This document shows, one piece after another, positions 10,472 through 22,472 of a stretch of 64,000 nt of DNA. The notes under the pieces were generated by a model. The model saw only the letters and a list, made by a program, of their open reading frames with translations, made no database searches and was not told where the DNA came from. A program made the position numbers and the translations under genes. Position 1 is the first letter of the stretch; each line of letters starts with the position of its first letter. The stretch is from Leucocoprinus leucothites (lineage: Eukaryota > Basidiomycota > Agaricomycetes > Agaricales > Agaricaceae): assembly GCA_013368445.1 (NCBI GenBank), contig JAACJO010000007.1:2170001-2234000 (forward strand), in the 5' to 3' direction.

Positions 10472-11148
10472 ATGGTCAGTCCGGCACTCACAACAGTCCA
10501 TAAACGATCTAAAAATGTGCCCATTATATCCGACAGCCGATAGATCACAAAACTTTAGAACCTGGAGATGGGAAAACGTTCCCGAAACGAGGAGGTATTT
10601 TTGCTTTCCTGGCGCTCTATTTCGCCGAAGAGCTTACTCTAGTGACTTGCTATCTAGACAGAGTCAAAATCCATTACGTTGGAAAAGACAGCACAGGAAA
10701 AGAATTCGACAGTTCCTATATTGATCAGTGAGATCTATCCATGAGGCACAGCTCGACGGCTCCTATTGATCATACGACCAACACCGCCTAGTGATGGCCC
10801 ATTCGAAACGGAAATTGGAACAGGGAAGGTGATAAAAGGCTGGGATCAAGGTGAGTTACCAATCTCAGTCGGACACAGAGGCTGTTAGCCCACCACTTGG
10901 TCGTATGCTGAAAGCGGTTGTGTGTTAGGCATCATGAATCTCTCAAAAGGAGAGAAAGCCCGCCTGACGATTTCTCCGGACCTCGTGAGCCGAAACTTTC
11001 GAGTGTATGAGGATGTGTGCTGATCATGATCACTCTGATATGGTGCGTTTAGGCCTATGGAAGTGAAGGATATCCGCCGGTCATCTATCCGAACTCGACA
11101 TTGACTTTCGACATCTGGCTTATTGATGTGATCCCTCGGCGCCGCTAG
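10472..11148 (+). CDS. FKBP12-type peptidyl-prolyl isomerase, copy 2
   Basis: This is a diverged tandem paralogue of the preceding FKBP. There are six exons: 10472-10474 (ATG alone), 10537-10594, 10658-10727, 10792-10850, 10929-10984 and 11053-11148, giving 113 residues. Exons 2-5 have exactly the same lengths as in copy 1 (58, 70, 59 and 56 nt). Pocket motifs are kept: VKIHYVG, KEFDSS, GPFE, VIKGWDQGI, AYGSEGYPP and LTFDIWLIDV. The C-terminus is unusual, ending in three arginines (VIPRRR). It is probably an active isomerase. Whether it still serves as a drug receptor cannot be told from sequence alone. The upstream exons depend on the ATG-only exon, which is supported by the same layout in copy 1. 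Confidence 0.88.
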
Positions 11149-11564
11149 CTTTTCAGAATCTCTCGACTGGCACGTCGCACCTGAATCGTGCAGGTTTGTG
11201 AGCCTTCTAAGCCGAGGTCTTGCATCCGGACCACCAGATTATTTGATGATATATACCATGAACATTTTTCCTATTTTCGATTATCGGAAAGAATGACACT
11301 GTGATAGTTAATCGAGACTCCAGTGCCGAAGCCCAACTTTGTTTAAAATATCCAAATAAACATTTGATTCTTTCTAGCAGAGGAGACGACCGGAAATTGG
11401 CTTTTGTCGAATGATTGGCGTCGGTAATGACCTCATAGTCGATGACGTCACTAATTGAGTGCAACCCCAGTCGTTCAACATAAAGAGAGCACAAACTACC
11501 TCCCAGGGATCTGTGCTTTTCTCAACTTCTCAAGGTTCCGTCCTATATCGCTGATAAACAAAAT
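11149..11564. other. Intergenic region upstream of caleosin 1
   Basis: It holds the 3' flank of the second FKBP gene and the presumed promoter of the first caleosin. No further gene is visible. Confidence 0.4.
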
Positions 11565-12395
11565 ATGGTTGCACCCGTCGATGCAGTCTCCACCGCGCCA
11601 GGAACTGGATTCACGGAGGGGGAGAGGAATTCAGAACTTCAGGGCCATGTAGCATTCTTTGACCGAGACAATGATGGAATTATCTGGCCTTCAGACACGT
11701 CTGTAGCTCTTCTGTTTCCTGTTGGGCAATTGCTGAACAAACTACAGTTTCATCGGATTGCGAGAAATCCGGTTTAGTCTGTTCTGGACTATTGTTGCTG
11801 TACTTGTGATCCATGGAGGGTTTTCGTACATGACATGGGGTAGCTGGTTACCTGATCCATTTTTCCGGTTGAAAATCAAGCGCATGCATCGAGTACGTAC
11901 CTGGACTCACCGAACGGGCCCACATTAACTGAAAGATAATATGTTCGAATAGGCAAAACACGGTTCAGACTCAGAATCCTACACGACCACCGGAGAATTC
12001 GACGAGAAGCGCTTCAACGCCATCTTTGAAATGTACTCGCAACCGCCGCACAATAAACTCTCGTTCACTGAGGGTGTGCGTATGATTCATGGAAATATGA
12101 ACCCTTTCGATCCGGTAAGTCGTCAAGCCTGTCTCTTCGAAGCGCTAAAGTAATTTCGAAAATAACATTTCTAGTTTGGGTGGACAGCGGCTGTTTTTGA
12201 GTGGTGGGCGACGTATTACCTCCTGTGGCCTGAAGATGGTTATTTAAGAAAAGAAGATGTTCGAGAAGTTTATGATGTAAGTCTAGTCTTACACAACCCC
12301 TCAATCCATGTTTAAAATACTGCTCTTAGGGATCCATCTTTTATAAACTCTCCAACCGCAAGCCAACCTATGCTGAGGCGTTAAAGGCCAATTAG
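11565..12395 (+). CDS. Caleosin-family protein (peroxygenase), copy 1
   Basis: Caleosins are Ca2+-binding haem peroxygenases of lipid droplets and membranes. The five exons are 11565-11698, 11748-11892, 11953-12114, 12175-12276 and 12330-12395, giving 202 residues. A single EF-hand lies at 33-44 (DRDNDGIIWPSD). The two histidines expected to bind haem in this family are present, in LQGHVAFF (28) and AKHGSDS (96). A hydrophobic segment (LFWTIVAVLVIHGGF) lies between them, as in other caleosins. Further family marks are TGEFDEKRFNAIFEMY, NPFDPFGW and the terminal GSIFYKL. It begins a tandem pair with the next gene, only 213 bp away. The product and catalytic class are well supported; the substrate is inferred to be oxidised fatty acids. 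Confidence 0.93.
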
Positions 12396-12608
12396 ATTCC
12401 ATTTATTTCTGAAGAATAACATACCTGTACACCTGCTATACTGTATCATAGAAATGAGAGCCCTCTCGATCGTTTGTGCGGGTGCACTCGAACAAAAATT
12501 GAAACGTGACTTGCAAAATAGGAAATGCATAAAACCAACGACCCTCCGTCGATCGTCTCAAGCCACCAGTTCAATCTCGCCTCATTTCCTTACATCTTCG
12601 TCACAACC

Positions 12609-13565
12609 ATGGTCGTTCCGGCAGACGCATCAAAGGATGCACCCGGTACCGGATGGTCCAAGGACACAAAAAAGGAAAAGAATAGCGAGCTTCAAGAGCA
12701 TGTGGCGTTTTTCGATAAAGACAGGGATGGGATTATCTGGCCTACTGATACGTGCGTACCCAGAGGTCAGGCGCATGTATTGAAGCGCTTACACCTGCAT
12801 GGAATGTAGACTTTATGGGCTTCGTGATCTTGGCTTTGGATACTTTTGGACTATTGTTGGTACATTGACCATCCATCTCACGTTCTCGTAAGGGCCTCGC
12901 GCATACAAGGGGATGTAGGTTTATGTGTACTTATTAGACGTCGTCTCGTAGGTGGATTACGTGGGGTTCAATTCCTCCAGACCCATACTTCCGCCTCAAA
13001 GTGAACCGCATACACAAGGTCGGTAATCTTTCCCTTCCCCCCTCCACCGCGTATGCGCTTAGCACCCTCCCTTCCCCCTACTTACTAGGCAAAACATGGT
13101 TCGGATACAGAGGTCTATACAGGTACAGGTGAATTCGATCCGGATAGGTTCGAGTACATGTGGTACATGTATACAGAGAAACCACATACGCATATAACGA
13201 TCAATGAGACAATGAGGATGGTTCGGGGAGATTTAAATCCTTTCGATCCGGTACGCATTTGTTGTTGAATTTCTTTTCGGCAACTTCGTGTTAATGCTGC
13301 TGCTGTGAATGAAATGGACAGTTTGGCTGGTTCTGTGCGACGTTCGAGTGGATCCCGTTATTCATCTTGCTTGACCCTGCCGATGGGAAGATGGCGAAAG
13401 ACGATGTAAAGGCAGTTTACGACGTTTGTCTTTTTTTTCCCCTCTCTGTGTGTCCGTTTAGCTTAAAAACGACGATGCTGGGCTTAGGGTTCTTTGTTCT
13501 GGAGGATTGCGGAACAGAATCAGCAGAGGAAGAATCTTGGGGCGAAGAATGGAAAACGGGATTGA
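12609..13565 (+). CDS. Caleosin-family protein (peroxygenase), copy 2
   Basis: This is the tandem paralogue of caleosin 1. There are six exons: 12609-12751, 12810-12887, 12952-13018, 13089-13250, 13322-13423 and 13488-13565, giving 209 residues. The EF-hand (DKDRDGIIWPTD) and the haem-type histidines (LQEHVAFF, AKHGSDT) are kept, as are TGEFDPDRF and NPFDPFGW. Exons of 162 and 102 nt match copy 1 exactly. The single 145-nt exon of copy 1 is here split into 78 + 67 nt by an extra intron. The last exon differs in sequence but starts with the same GSLFW-type motif. The N-terminus has a short Lys/Glu-rich insertion. Both copies look functional. Confidence 0.92.
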
Positions 13566-15305
13566 CAGGCCAAGGAAGGTGTATGAAGTCAATAGAGTAG
13601 ACTTTGGACTTTGTCGTTGAGCGTCGTGGTCAAGGGGGGTGCATACATGGTTATAATCACGGATTTTCTCTTGTTGGAGATTTATTTAGAAACAGCTTGA
13701 CACTTCGTTAATGTGAGTTGCAAAGGGTATTCGAGCCCAAAACCCTGACAGTGAGATGCAAGAACAAGAGGGTGTTATGTATTCCAACGAACCAGCCATA
13801 TAGGATCCAGTCATCTCTAGAAGAACGACGCAAAAGGACTCGAAGCTCGGGGGTCAAGAAATTCCCTCTTGTCCGTAGTGTGCCATTTGAAGGGCTTGCG
13901 GAAAAATCGGATAACTGATTCAACCGACATCTTCGATCTCCCGCCATCCACCATATAGCGAGATCCAGTCCAAAAAAAAGAGGAACGATCGGGAAAGAAG
14001 CCGCAGTGAGAAGTTGGGGAATGAGGGTATCCACATCAAAAGTACATATCCCAGCCTCGAGAGATATCCTTAAATGAAAGCGAATGCGCCAATAGCGTTC
14101 GAGCTCTCATTTATAATTAATCAGAAGAAAGTGTTCGATCAGAGCTTTCATTATCGAGGAAGGACTCTAAGGAATCCCGCGAAGGTTTGGAAGTTGGGAC
14201 CTTTATTTGATAAGTGGCGAAAGAGGAAAGAAAGCTGTCTGTTTTTGTTAGAACTTGGAAGCATTGAACGGGGCTGAGTGGGTCGGTGTGCCCTGTGACG
14301 GGGAGTACGTATGAGATGATGATGTCAATGTTCGGGTGTTTGTGAGGTTGGAGGGGAGGCTTGTTCGTTGTCAAGTACTAGAAATCGAAGATGGTGGCTG
14401 TTGAGTTCTTTGGATGGTAGGGATGAATGAGTTGAAATAGTTAATTGTAGAACGGAGGGGATGGAAGGGCGGGGATGGATCGAGCGGAGCATCGAAAGCA
14501 TACAGGTCCAGGAGCTTGTATCGTGAGGGGGTAAGTGGAATTTGCCGATGACGAAGTCAAGGTGGTTAGGTCTCCTGTCACGAGAGCGGAGATGCTTAAG
14601 CTTACTCCCGCTGGTGGCATGGTGCAGTGCAGGATCTAGATACTCCTAAGTAGGCGACGACGACGCTTCGCGGGAGTCTGGGAGACGATAAGCGCTTATA
14701 CTAGTCTCCTCAGCTAATACATACTTATTAGGGGACACGCGCAGAGTGTAAAGGCCATTAGGTTGACCTTAAAGTTAGTCCTATTAGGAGAGATAGCGTC
14801 GGATGTGCAATGGAAGTGGGTGACGTCGAAATCGGAGATCTTGGGCAATATCGGTTCGCGAGAGTCGTACCGGTGTTCCGAGCAACCGCGATTCTTTTTA
14901 TGTGAATGTGCGCTGTAGAAGGGGTATTTGACGTCGGTTTCTTGAACCTTGGTGATAGCGTATGTAATGATACTCGCGTAGTTGGACGAAGAGGGGTTAG
15001 TCGGGTGTAATAGTACCAAAATGCGGGTATTAGTTGGTAGGAGGAAGCTGTCGAGTGATAAGTAGCTTTTGTTGGTGGTGCCTGAGTCGATTCCTTCCAT
15101 TTGATGGGCGTAACGGTAGACTCAGAGAGAGTTGGATATAGAGTAATAGAGCCTAGCGAAGCTTGGATTTCTGTGTCATATAGGATGCTGCTTGGCGGGT
15201 GAAGACTGCACGAGTCGACGTGACACACGCGAGATGTAGCCCAGTTTTTCGAAGTGGGTATAACGTTTCGTGTTATATTTCCAGAGAGGTGCAAGAGTTT
15301 ACAGG
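13566..15305. other. Long convergent intergenic region
   Basis: About 1.7 kb lies between the 3' ends of caleosin 2 (+) and the kinase gene (-). The minus strand has a long open frame around 14714-15309 in two phases. Neither frame shows a domain, splice support or convincing codon pattern, so I do not call a gene. Confidence 0.4.
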
Positions 15306-16142
15306 TCATGCAGTGAGCGCTAGTAGTAAAGGGTCATCGACGCTTGTTATGACTCTCGTAGGCTCCAACATGTTCTCGATAATGAATTTTCCATCTAAAA
15401 AGAAGAGAGCCACAGAACATTATTACATTTTCCAGATATCAAAGTGCAAGTTCCAACTCACTCGGTCCGTCATTTTCGTCCGCCCTCCAGATCGCTTCCT
15501 CCATATCCTTCGCAACTCCAGTAACAACATGTCGTTTCACAAGTCTTTCACGCGCCTTGATCACGTCTACATGAACGAACCACCGTTCATCCAACAACTT
15601 GCTCGCTTCAACCCAAGGATCAATCGAAAGAAACGTGTATAATCCTTCAATAACCACAATACGATGATATGGGTGTATTGAAACCGCGTCGGGTGTGGGA
15701 TCCTTAATCGCGTGGTCGAATGAAGGAGCAGTGATGATAGGTGTGGAAGGTGAAATGTCTTCTCGTAATGCACGAATGAAATCGACATAAGATGGACTGT
15801 TAAATGTCCAATGTGCACCTCGTCTGTCATGTGCGAGTTTGGGATCTGGCATGGCGTCTAGTTCTGCACGGGTATAATGCCATCCATCGAGTCCTACGAG
15901 AATCACGGCCTCTGTCGAGGAGTTGGCAAGTGGCAGTGAAAGCTTGTTGGCAAGTAATAGGGCAAAGGTTGATTTCCCTGACGCCGGAATACCTGCGATG
16001 CCCACAAGTAGACGTTTATGAGGCGGTGTCCTAGGCGTCAATCAGCCTGTCTGAAATTGTGTGTGTATGAGAATATATGTTTTAAGTACTCGTTGAGTCG
16101 TGCGATGAGTGTGGCCGCTAGCTCTGTGGCAATGGTGTCCAT
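15306..16142 (-). CDS. P-loop kinase of the uridine kinase/phosphoribulokinase type (Yfh7-like)
   Basis: The protein has 236 residues in three exons: 16142-16090, 16030-15462 and 15394-15306, with introns of 59 and 67 nt that keep phase. The Walker A motif (GIAGIPASGKST) follows a short N-terminal helix (MDTIATELAATLIARLNE). Family motifs follow: LDGWHYTRAELDAM with the substrate-site Asp-Gly, RRGAHWTF, APSFDHAIKDP, the Walker B-like VIEGLYTFL, and a lid with basic residues (ARERLVKRHV). The end (NGKFIIENMLEPTRVI) is the usual closing segment. This places it with the fungal Yfh7/uridine-kinase-like small-molecule kinases. The natural substrate is not established for this group. The ATG at 16142 fits the family length. 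Confidence 0.88.
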
Positions 16143-16278
16143 GGTAGTACGTTGCAGGGTAAGAGACACTGCCTAGTGATTGATATCTGACAATTGGCAT
16201 TTCTGTTGTTGTTGTGCCTGGGTGTTTTCCCGGCGCGCTGTTAAATACTACACTTTATTCCTTACCACCACCACAACT

Positions 16279-19200
16279 ATGGCCAGCTCATCAGAGCGCA
16301 GAATCAGACGGTGACTAGGGCTATTACTATCGAGAGAACGAATGTGCTCATGCGATCTACAGCTCAGATCCTTCAACTATACAGGACAAATTTATCGTAG
16401 GTTATCAAGGATGGTGAGCCGGGCGCTTGATTCGCAGCTGTGACTCAGAGCTCAAGCTGGGTTTGTAGGTTCACATGCGGAGGCGATGGAGAGCCAGTGG
16501 GACCAGGTGAGTGTCTGATCCTCAAGAGATCCTCGCCACTGACTATACTCGACCCAAGGCCATCATGGCTGGCTACACTGGTTCAACTTTCCACTACCTG
16601 ACGGTGGCAGACCCAACACCGACTTATGGCCTGACGTGTCCTCGTACTCTCCATCCGAACTCTATCCTGCACCAGGTTTGAAAACGAGCAGCGGCGAACA
16701 AGCCTTTCTGTTCTCCTCTCGAAATGCTAAAACCGTAGAAAGGCGCGTTGTGTTCTTACTTGTGGCGTTTTCATGGAGAACTTTCTAACAAGTGGCTGAC
16801 AGGCATTTCCATTGGATGGCTGAACACGGTGTCGATGGAGCATTTCTGCAACGTTTTGCGGGACAGACAGATTTGGAGGCAGGGAATGAGGGGATTCGGA
16901 GGATACGGGACGAAGTCGGTGATCGTGTCAGGGAGGCAGCAGAGAAAGAGGGAAGGGTGTTTGCGATCATGTAAGGTCCCGCTCTTTTCTCCCTCCTCCA
17001 CAATCGCTTCATTTCTTTTTAGGTATGACGTATCTGGTGTCCCGGCGGATCGTATTGCAATGGTTCTCGAGCGCGATTGGGCTCATCTCGTCCGCGTCAA
17101 GGGCTTGTTGGACAGTCCGAATTATCTTAAAGAGAAGGGCAGACCTGTCATTGGATTGTGGGGTAAGTGAGCGCGGATGAAGATCTCGGCACTGATCAAA
17201 ACAATTTCTATTCGTCCTTTTTTTTTTTGGGCGATTCAAGGCTTCGGATTCGACGCTGCAAACCACACACCTTCCCTCCTCCGATCCATCATATCCCACT
17301 TCCGCGCAAGCACACCAGGAGGCGCATACATCTTCGCAGGTGTCCCGGCACACTGGCGAACATCTGAAGGCGATGCTGATCGGAACCCTGAATTCGTCGA
17401 TGTATGGTTGAATGATGTCGATGCTATTTCGCCTTGGACCATTGGCAGATATTCGAATGAACTTGAGGCTGATGGCTTTGCCGAGACCAAGATCAAGGCT
17501 GATTCAGAGCTGTTGAAGAAGAGGGTGGAGGAGGGGTTCAGAAAAGTTGATTATGTCCCTGTAGTTTTTCCTGGTGGATCGGTGAGTTGCGCCGTTTGAG
17601 ATTTTGGCGACTGAATGTGGACCCTTAACACTAAATTTAGGGATACAATTTGTCTGAAGGGAGATGGGGATGGAACGGGATCAAGCGTAACGGTGGACGT
17701 TTCTTGTGGAAACAAGTCTACAACGCGCGAAAATACGGCGTTCGAACGATGTATGGAGCAATGTGGGATGAGTGCGTATTATTTACACCACTATACCGAT
17801 CATTCCGTCCTAACAAAAAAAACGTCGCTCTTATCGCACACAGATACGACGAAGGAACAGCATTCATGCCCGTCGTGACACACAAACGCCTCCTACCCGA
17901 ATCAGACAAATTCAAATTTATGGCTCTAGACGAAGATGGGTACGATCTTCCACCAGATTGGTAAGAACCTTCTGCCACCACGTTATATTTACTTTCAATT
18001 AATGGAGCGTTTTATATGCATTTAGGTACATGCGGATTTGCGGCTTCGCAGCAGAAGTTCTACATGGCGAACGAAGAATATTCGAAACTTTTCCTTCGAA
18101 GGAGTTGCAAGATTATTGGTCCAATCGGCCAAAGTATGAAGAAATACCAGTTGGCCCTGTCGCTTCTGGTTCCGGCTCTGGTGCTGGGTCTAGTGCTGGT
18201 GCTGGTGGAGCCTTGAATGCAGCTGCCGGCGGTTCTGCTGACGCAAACGTTAAACCGCCAGGACAGTCGTATGAAGAGTGGTTAGTCGCACAGAATGAGG
18301 AAAAGGAAGAGGTACCGCCGCCTCCTTATTCGTTGGAGGCTGATGAGGCACCTGTCGCCGCTTCATCATCTGCGGCAGCTGGTGTAGCACAACCAGCGAG
18401 AACAACTAGTAATGTTCCGCCCGCTCAGGCCGTCGTAGCGGCGGGTCCCATCCCTACAACAGGGGTAGCACCTACTACCACACCTACTACATCAACTGCA
18501 GCGTCCGGTCAACCCAACAATCAACGACCCGCTCCTCCTCCAACACATCCCGCCCGCCCTCCTCACACCCCAACTCCCGATCCAGTCGCATCTTTGACAA
18601 ACGAATTTGGAAGAACAAATATCTCACCACCACCTTTACACCCTTCTCACCCTGCCAATGCTGTCTCTAGTGCTTCTGGTAGTGGATATGGTAGACCGCC
18701 GCCGGTGCCTAATCTTAGTACGAGACCAACCTCACATTCACCTGTACCTACTATGGGAGCTGCTGGTGGGAGACCTCAACAGCCGCAGGTGAATATGGCT
18801 ACGAGACCTTCGAGTTCGGGCCCGTATCCTCCGCCGAATCAGCCTCCTCCGTCTTCTCAGCAGCCACCGTACCAGCACCAGCCGTATAATCATCAGCAAC
18901 AGCAGGAGGGTAGTAACACTTCTGGGGCGTGGTCACAGTCGCAGTGGCCACCGCCGGAATGGAAAGTTAACAATAATAACGCGCCGGCGAGTTCAGCACC
19001 GTATCAAGCTTATAATGCGGGAGGAGCGAATTTGACTAGGCCGCATACGCTTAACGCTGGTTCTGGTTCTGGTGCCGGTATTCATAGACCGCTGTCTGCT
19101 GGTGGAGGAGGAGCGAATTTGAGGCCGAGTGCTAGTCTTGGTGGTGCCGCAAGACCGACAGCGGGTGGATCTGGGCCTGGAAGCCCGACTTTTCCTGGTG

Positions 19201-20204
19201 GTCCGCCTGGAGGGCCGGGGTTCCCTATGGGAGCTCCTGGTGGTGGTGGTGGTGGCGGCGGATCTCAGTCTCCTGCGATGAGTATGTACCCTGGACAGCA
19301 GGCTCAGAGTTCGATGTATCCTGGGCAGCAAAGCCCGGGTTTGACGTATCCGGGACAACATACTTCGACATACCCAGGACAATCACTACCAGGACAACAA
19401 GTTCATGCTCCGTCTTCACCATACCCAGGACAGCAATATACCTCTGGAAATACAACTACATATCCAGGCCAACAGAGCTTTTATCATTCACCTCCTCATA
19501 GTCCTCCTCCATCAGGACAACCACAACCTTCGTGGCCTTCTACGACTGGTGATCCGTCTTTGGGTGGACCTGCGGGGTATCAGCCGAGTTATCAACCATC
19601 AGGACCTCATGCACACGCGCCGCATGGAAGTTTATCTAGTTCCCCTCCGGGTCCTGGTGGTCCGCAGTTCCCGAATGTAAATGCGCATTCGTCTTCAACG
19701 GGACCGGGACCTGCGTTCCCTGGTGTACAGCACGGTGGACATGGGTCGTATGGTGGTGGTGGGTATTTTGCGTCTCAACAGCAGCAGCAGTATGGAGGAG
19801 GTTCGGCTGCGTTCCCTCAGCCTCATGGTGGTCCCCCTGGTGGTGGTAGCGTGAGTCCGGGACCTTGGATGCCTGGTACGACGGGCCATGGTCATCCCGG
19901 TGGTAGTGGACCACCACCTTTCCCTCCTCGTGAGTATCCATCTATCTATCTAAACTAAGTGCATACTGATGCTTATCGGCTTTTTCGTAGGTCCGAACAG
20001 TAGTAGTCCTTACGGGCCGCCACCGAATGTGCCACCCCGGGGGTACCGAGTTTCCCTGTGGCATCGACAAGTTCGAATTCTTCGAGTTTGAATCAGCAGG
20101 CGTTTGGATTTGCGATGACTGCTGTTGATAAGGTTGCGGGAAGGAAGACGAGGGAGCAGATTGAGGCTGCTGGATCGAAGTTGTTTGGGAGGTTCAACAA
20201 GTGA
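16279..20204 (+). CDS. GH99/GH71-like glycosidase domain fused to a long Pro/Gly-rich tail; one-base frameshift
   Basis: The N-terminal about 430 residues match the GH99/GH71-like group: KFIVGYQGWF, GWLHWF, LWPDVSSY, HFHWMAEHGVDG, FLQRFAG, and YGAMWDEYDEGT. There is no signal peptide, so the protein is probably intracellular. About 600 residues follow that are rich in Pro, Gly, Ser and Gln, including YPGQQ repeats around 19279-19480. A conserved-looking end follows (VDKVAGRKTREQIEAAGSKL). Exons are 16279-16310, 16363-16413, 16469-16506, 16559-16742, 16803-16970, 17023-17162, 17241-17581, 17641-17771, 17844-17960, 18026-19929 and 19991-20204. Intron 16743-16802 appears to be GC-AG. The summed coding length is one base short: the frame must shift near 20035-20045, in a run of C and G, to reach the final 50 residues. 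Without the shift it stops at 20092. Substrate unknown. Confidence 0.8.
19279..19480 (+). repeat. YPGQ(Q) coding repeat
   Basis: At least six imperfect copies of a Tyr-Pro-Gly-Gln(-Gln) unit separated by 6-16 residues sit within the disordered tail of the GH99/71-like protein. Codon use differs between copies (tac/tat, cct/cca/ccg, gga/ggg/ggc). The repeat is therefore old or kept by selection at the protein level rather than a recent DNA duplication. Confidence 0.7.
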
Positions 20205-22472
20205 GACGCGTGTCAGATCCTTAGACTTGAGGTTGTCAGTGCCAAGATGTCGGAGGCTTTTTTCTATTCTTTTTTGTCCTCGTTTTGCTTACTTAGATGG
20301 TTCTATTCCTTGAATGGACTTTTTGTTGGAACTATGGTGTAATTTGTGGAAGGGCATTTTTTGCGGGATACTGTTGTTGTGCTACTATGTACGATTGAGA
20401 AAAGGATGGGACTGCCAGCTATGCCGGAGCATGTGTGATAAGAGAAGAGGGTCTTCAAATTGAGATCGACGACGGAAGAAACTACCGTTCGTCCTTTTCA
20501 TTCCGCAATGCGGATTCGTGTGTCCGATATTACTCTGAGACTTTTGAACACAATTCATTAACCGGCGTTTGGTAAGAAATGAACAAGTCTCTCTTTCAGT
20601 GAGATTCTCTCTTCGAGATGAAAAAGGCGTGTTTTTGTTTTGAGTTTTGGTACCGAATGGCAATGGTTCAGATATTGAAACAGAACACTACCCACAATTG
20701 TTCATATTGCATTTTTCTAGAAATGTGCTATCGCTTTGAGATCGATTTTCTATAGTATTCGATTGACGATTCGGATGTCGATGATCAGCGACGGGGAGGC
20801 TCAACGTCAACGTTCAAACGTTCAACATGCTCAACCACGCGTTTTTGGTGGAATTTCCCAAGCGACTGCGAGTCACATCGTCGGAGAACATATATTATGC
20901 AGTTTCTCTATAATTCAAAATTTTGCCTACCCCGTTATATTTTGTCCTCCCCCGAATTGTGTGTTAAGAACACCCGAGAAGGCTCTCAGTGGTAGCCGGC
21001 CCTGGCAGGTTTGCCTTTGGACACCAGAACTTTCATTGTTCTGTACTTTTGATGAAAATACCATGGAAATCTTCTAGTAGTCGATCGATCAGTAAGTGTT
21101 GGATGTAGGGGGTCATGTAAGGGTCAGAATCGGATGTGATTGACAGAATCGGGGTGAGTATGTAGGTGTTGGTGTGCTCCGTCGAAGGGTAGGTGGCATG
21201 TATGCGGACTGCGAGGATGTCCGATGCGGCGAAGCATACATATCACCACGATTCCAACTTCGACTGCGTGAGCGCTCCGCGTCCTGTGTGCATGCCATAT
21301 GTAGCTGAAAATAGAATGTTTCCAAACCTGAAGCTTGAAGCAAGCATTGTGTTGATGATAACGAAATGGTTCCATGACCCGACCGTTTGTTGGGATGTTG
21401 CAACGCCGTCGCTGCTGCTGATTTATCCTCGGATAAGGGGGTTGCCACTGGAACGCTTTCCATGTTGCGGCCGGTGAATTGGGAGTACAACAGATTAAGC
21501 ACTCTTTTTTTCTTTGATACTGGAGAAGTGAAGGCGAGAAGAAGCCATCAATGGACGCTTGATAGAGTTTGTGACGAGTGGTTTCTTGGGAGAGTGATAA
21601 TGAGGTAAAAAGAAGCACGTTTGGGCTGGCAGTAATGAGTCGGCGGGTCCAGCTCCACTTGGTTGTCCTTGACAATGGAAGACGATGTAAGTATATATCA
21701 TTATCATCATTTATTATTCCTTTTGGCCAAGCTGCTAATCGATTAGAGGGGGTAGATGATGGGACTGTGTCCTCCTATCAGCGAAAGGGTCGGGGTTTTC
21801 AGTGAGGCGATTTCAGGTCCGGAGTGCTTGCTTGGAACCAAGCGACTGGACACGCTGCGCGCTTGCTATTAGGGTGGGAGCGAAGGAAAAGATACAGACA
21901 TCTTGGTTATCGATTAAAGCTCGTTTTGGAAAACAGGGAAGGGGTGATCAACATGTGTTAGGACATGAGGTAGGTGTGCGATCTCAGCTCTGAAATAACA
22001 CCCTCGCATCAGGAGGCCAAACCGGTAAGAGGTGAGTCCTTGTGGGTGCAGTGTGCGCTTGTTCCATTGGACCCCCCCTGAGTCAAGCGTTCAGGTGGAT
22101 CGGCTCTGTCAGATACAATCAGGCTGGCTGACAGGCTGCAAGGCCACGCTGTGCAGGTGGAAGAGCTGACAAGATCAGGAATTCGAGATAAGTGGACTGC
22201 TGGAATCTGGGCTAGCAGAAATTTAAACTATTTTTCCCCCTTGCTCTGATCTCATCAGAGTCGATGGAAGATTTGGACGTGCCAGGTTCGGTTTCAGCTC
22301 CGCGAGGCCACGTAAATGGGCCGCGAAGGTATCGAGAAAGGTGTGGACAGGTGCCTAGGCTTCGATGAGAATTCTCACCTCGTTCGTGAACAGAGGACGT
22401 ATTAAGAGATCAGAGAATATATAACATCTCTGCAACAGGTCTACTCACCCGCTTTCCGATCCCGCGCTCCCC
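20205..22472. other. Long intergenic region upstream of zinc-finger gene
   Basis: About 2.3 kb holds no gene I can support. The right part is probably the promoter of the zinc-finger gene, since long upstream regions are common for fungal transcription factors. Short frames on both strands lack family signals or splice support. Confidence 0.4.

Noticed and set aside
14714..15309. Long minus-strand open frames of 128 and 183 codons
   Set aside because: They overlap in two phases, lack domain or composition signals, have no splice partners and lie just past the well-defined end of the kinase gene.
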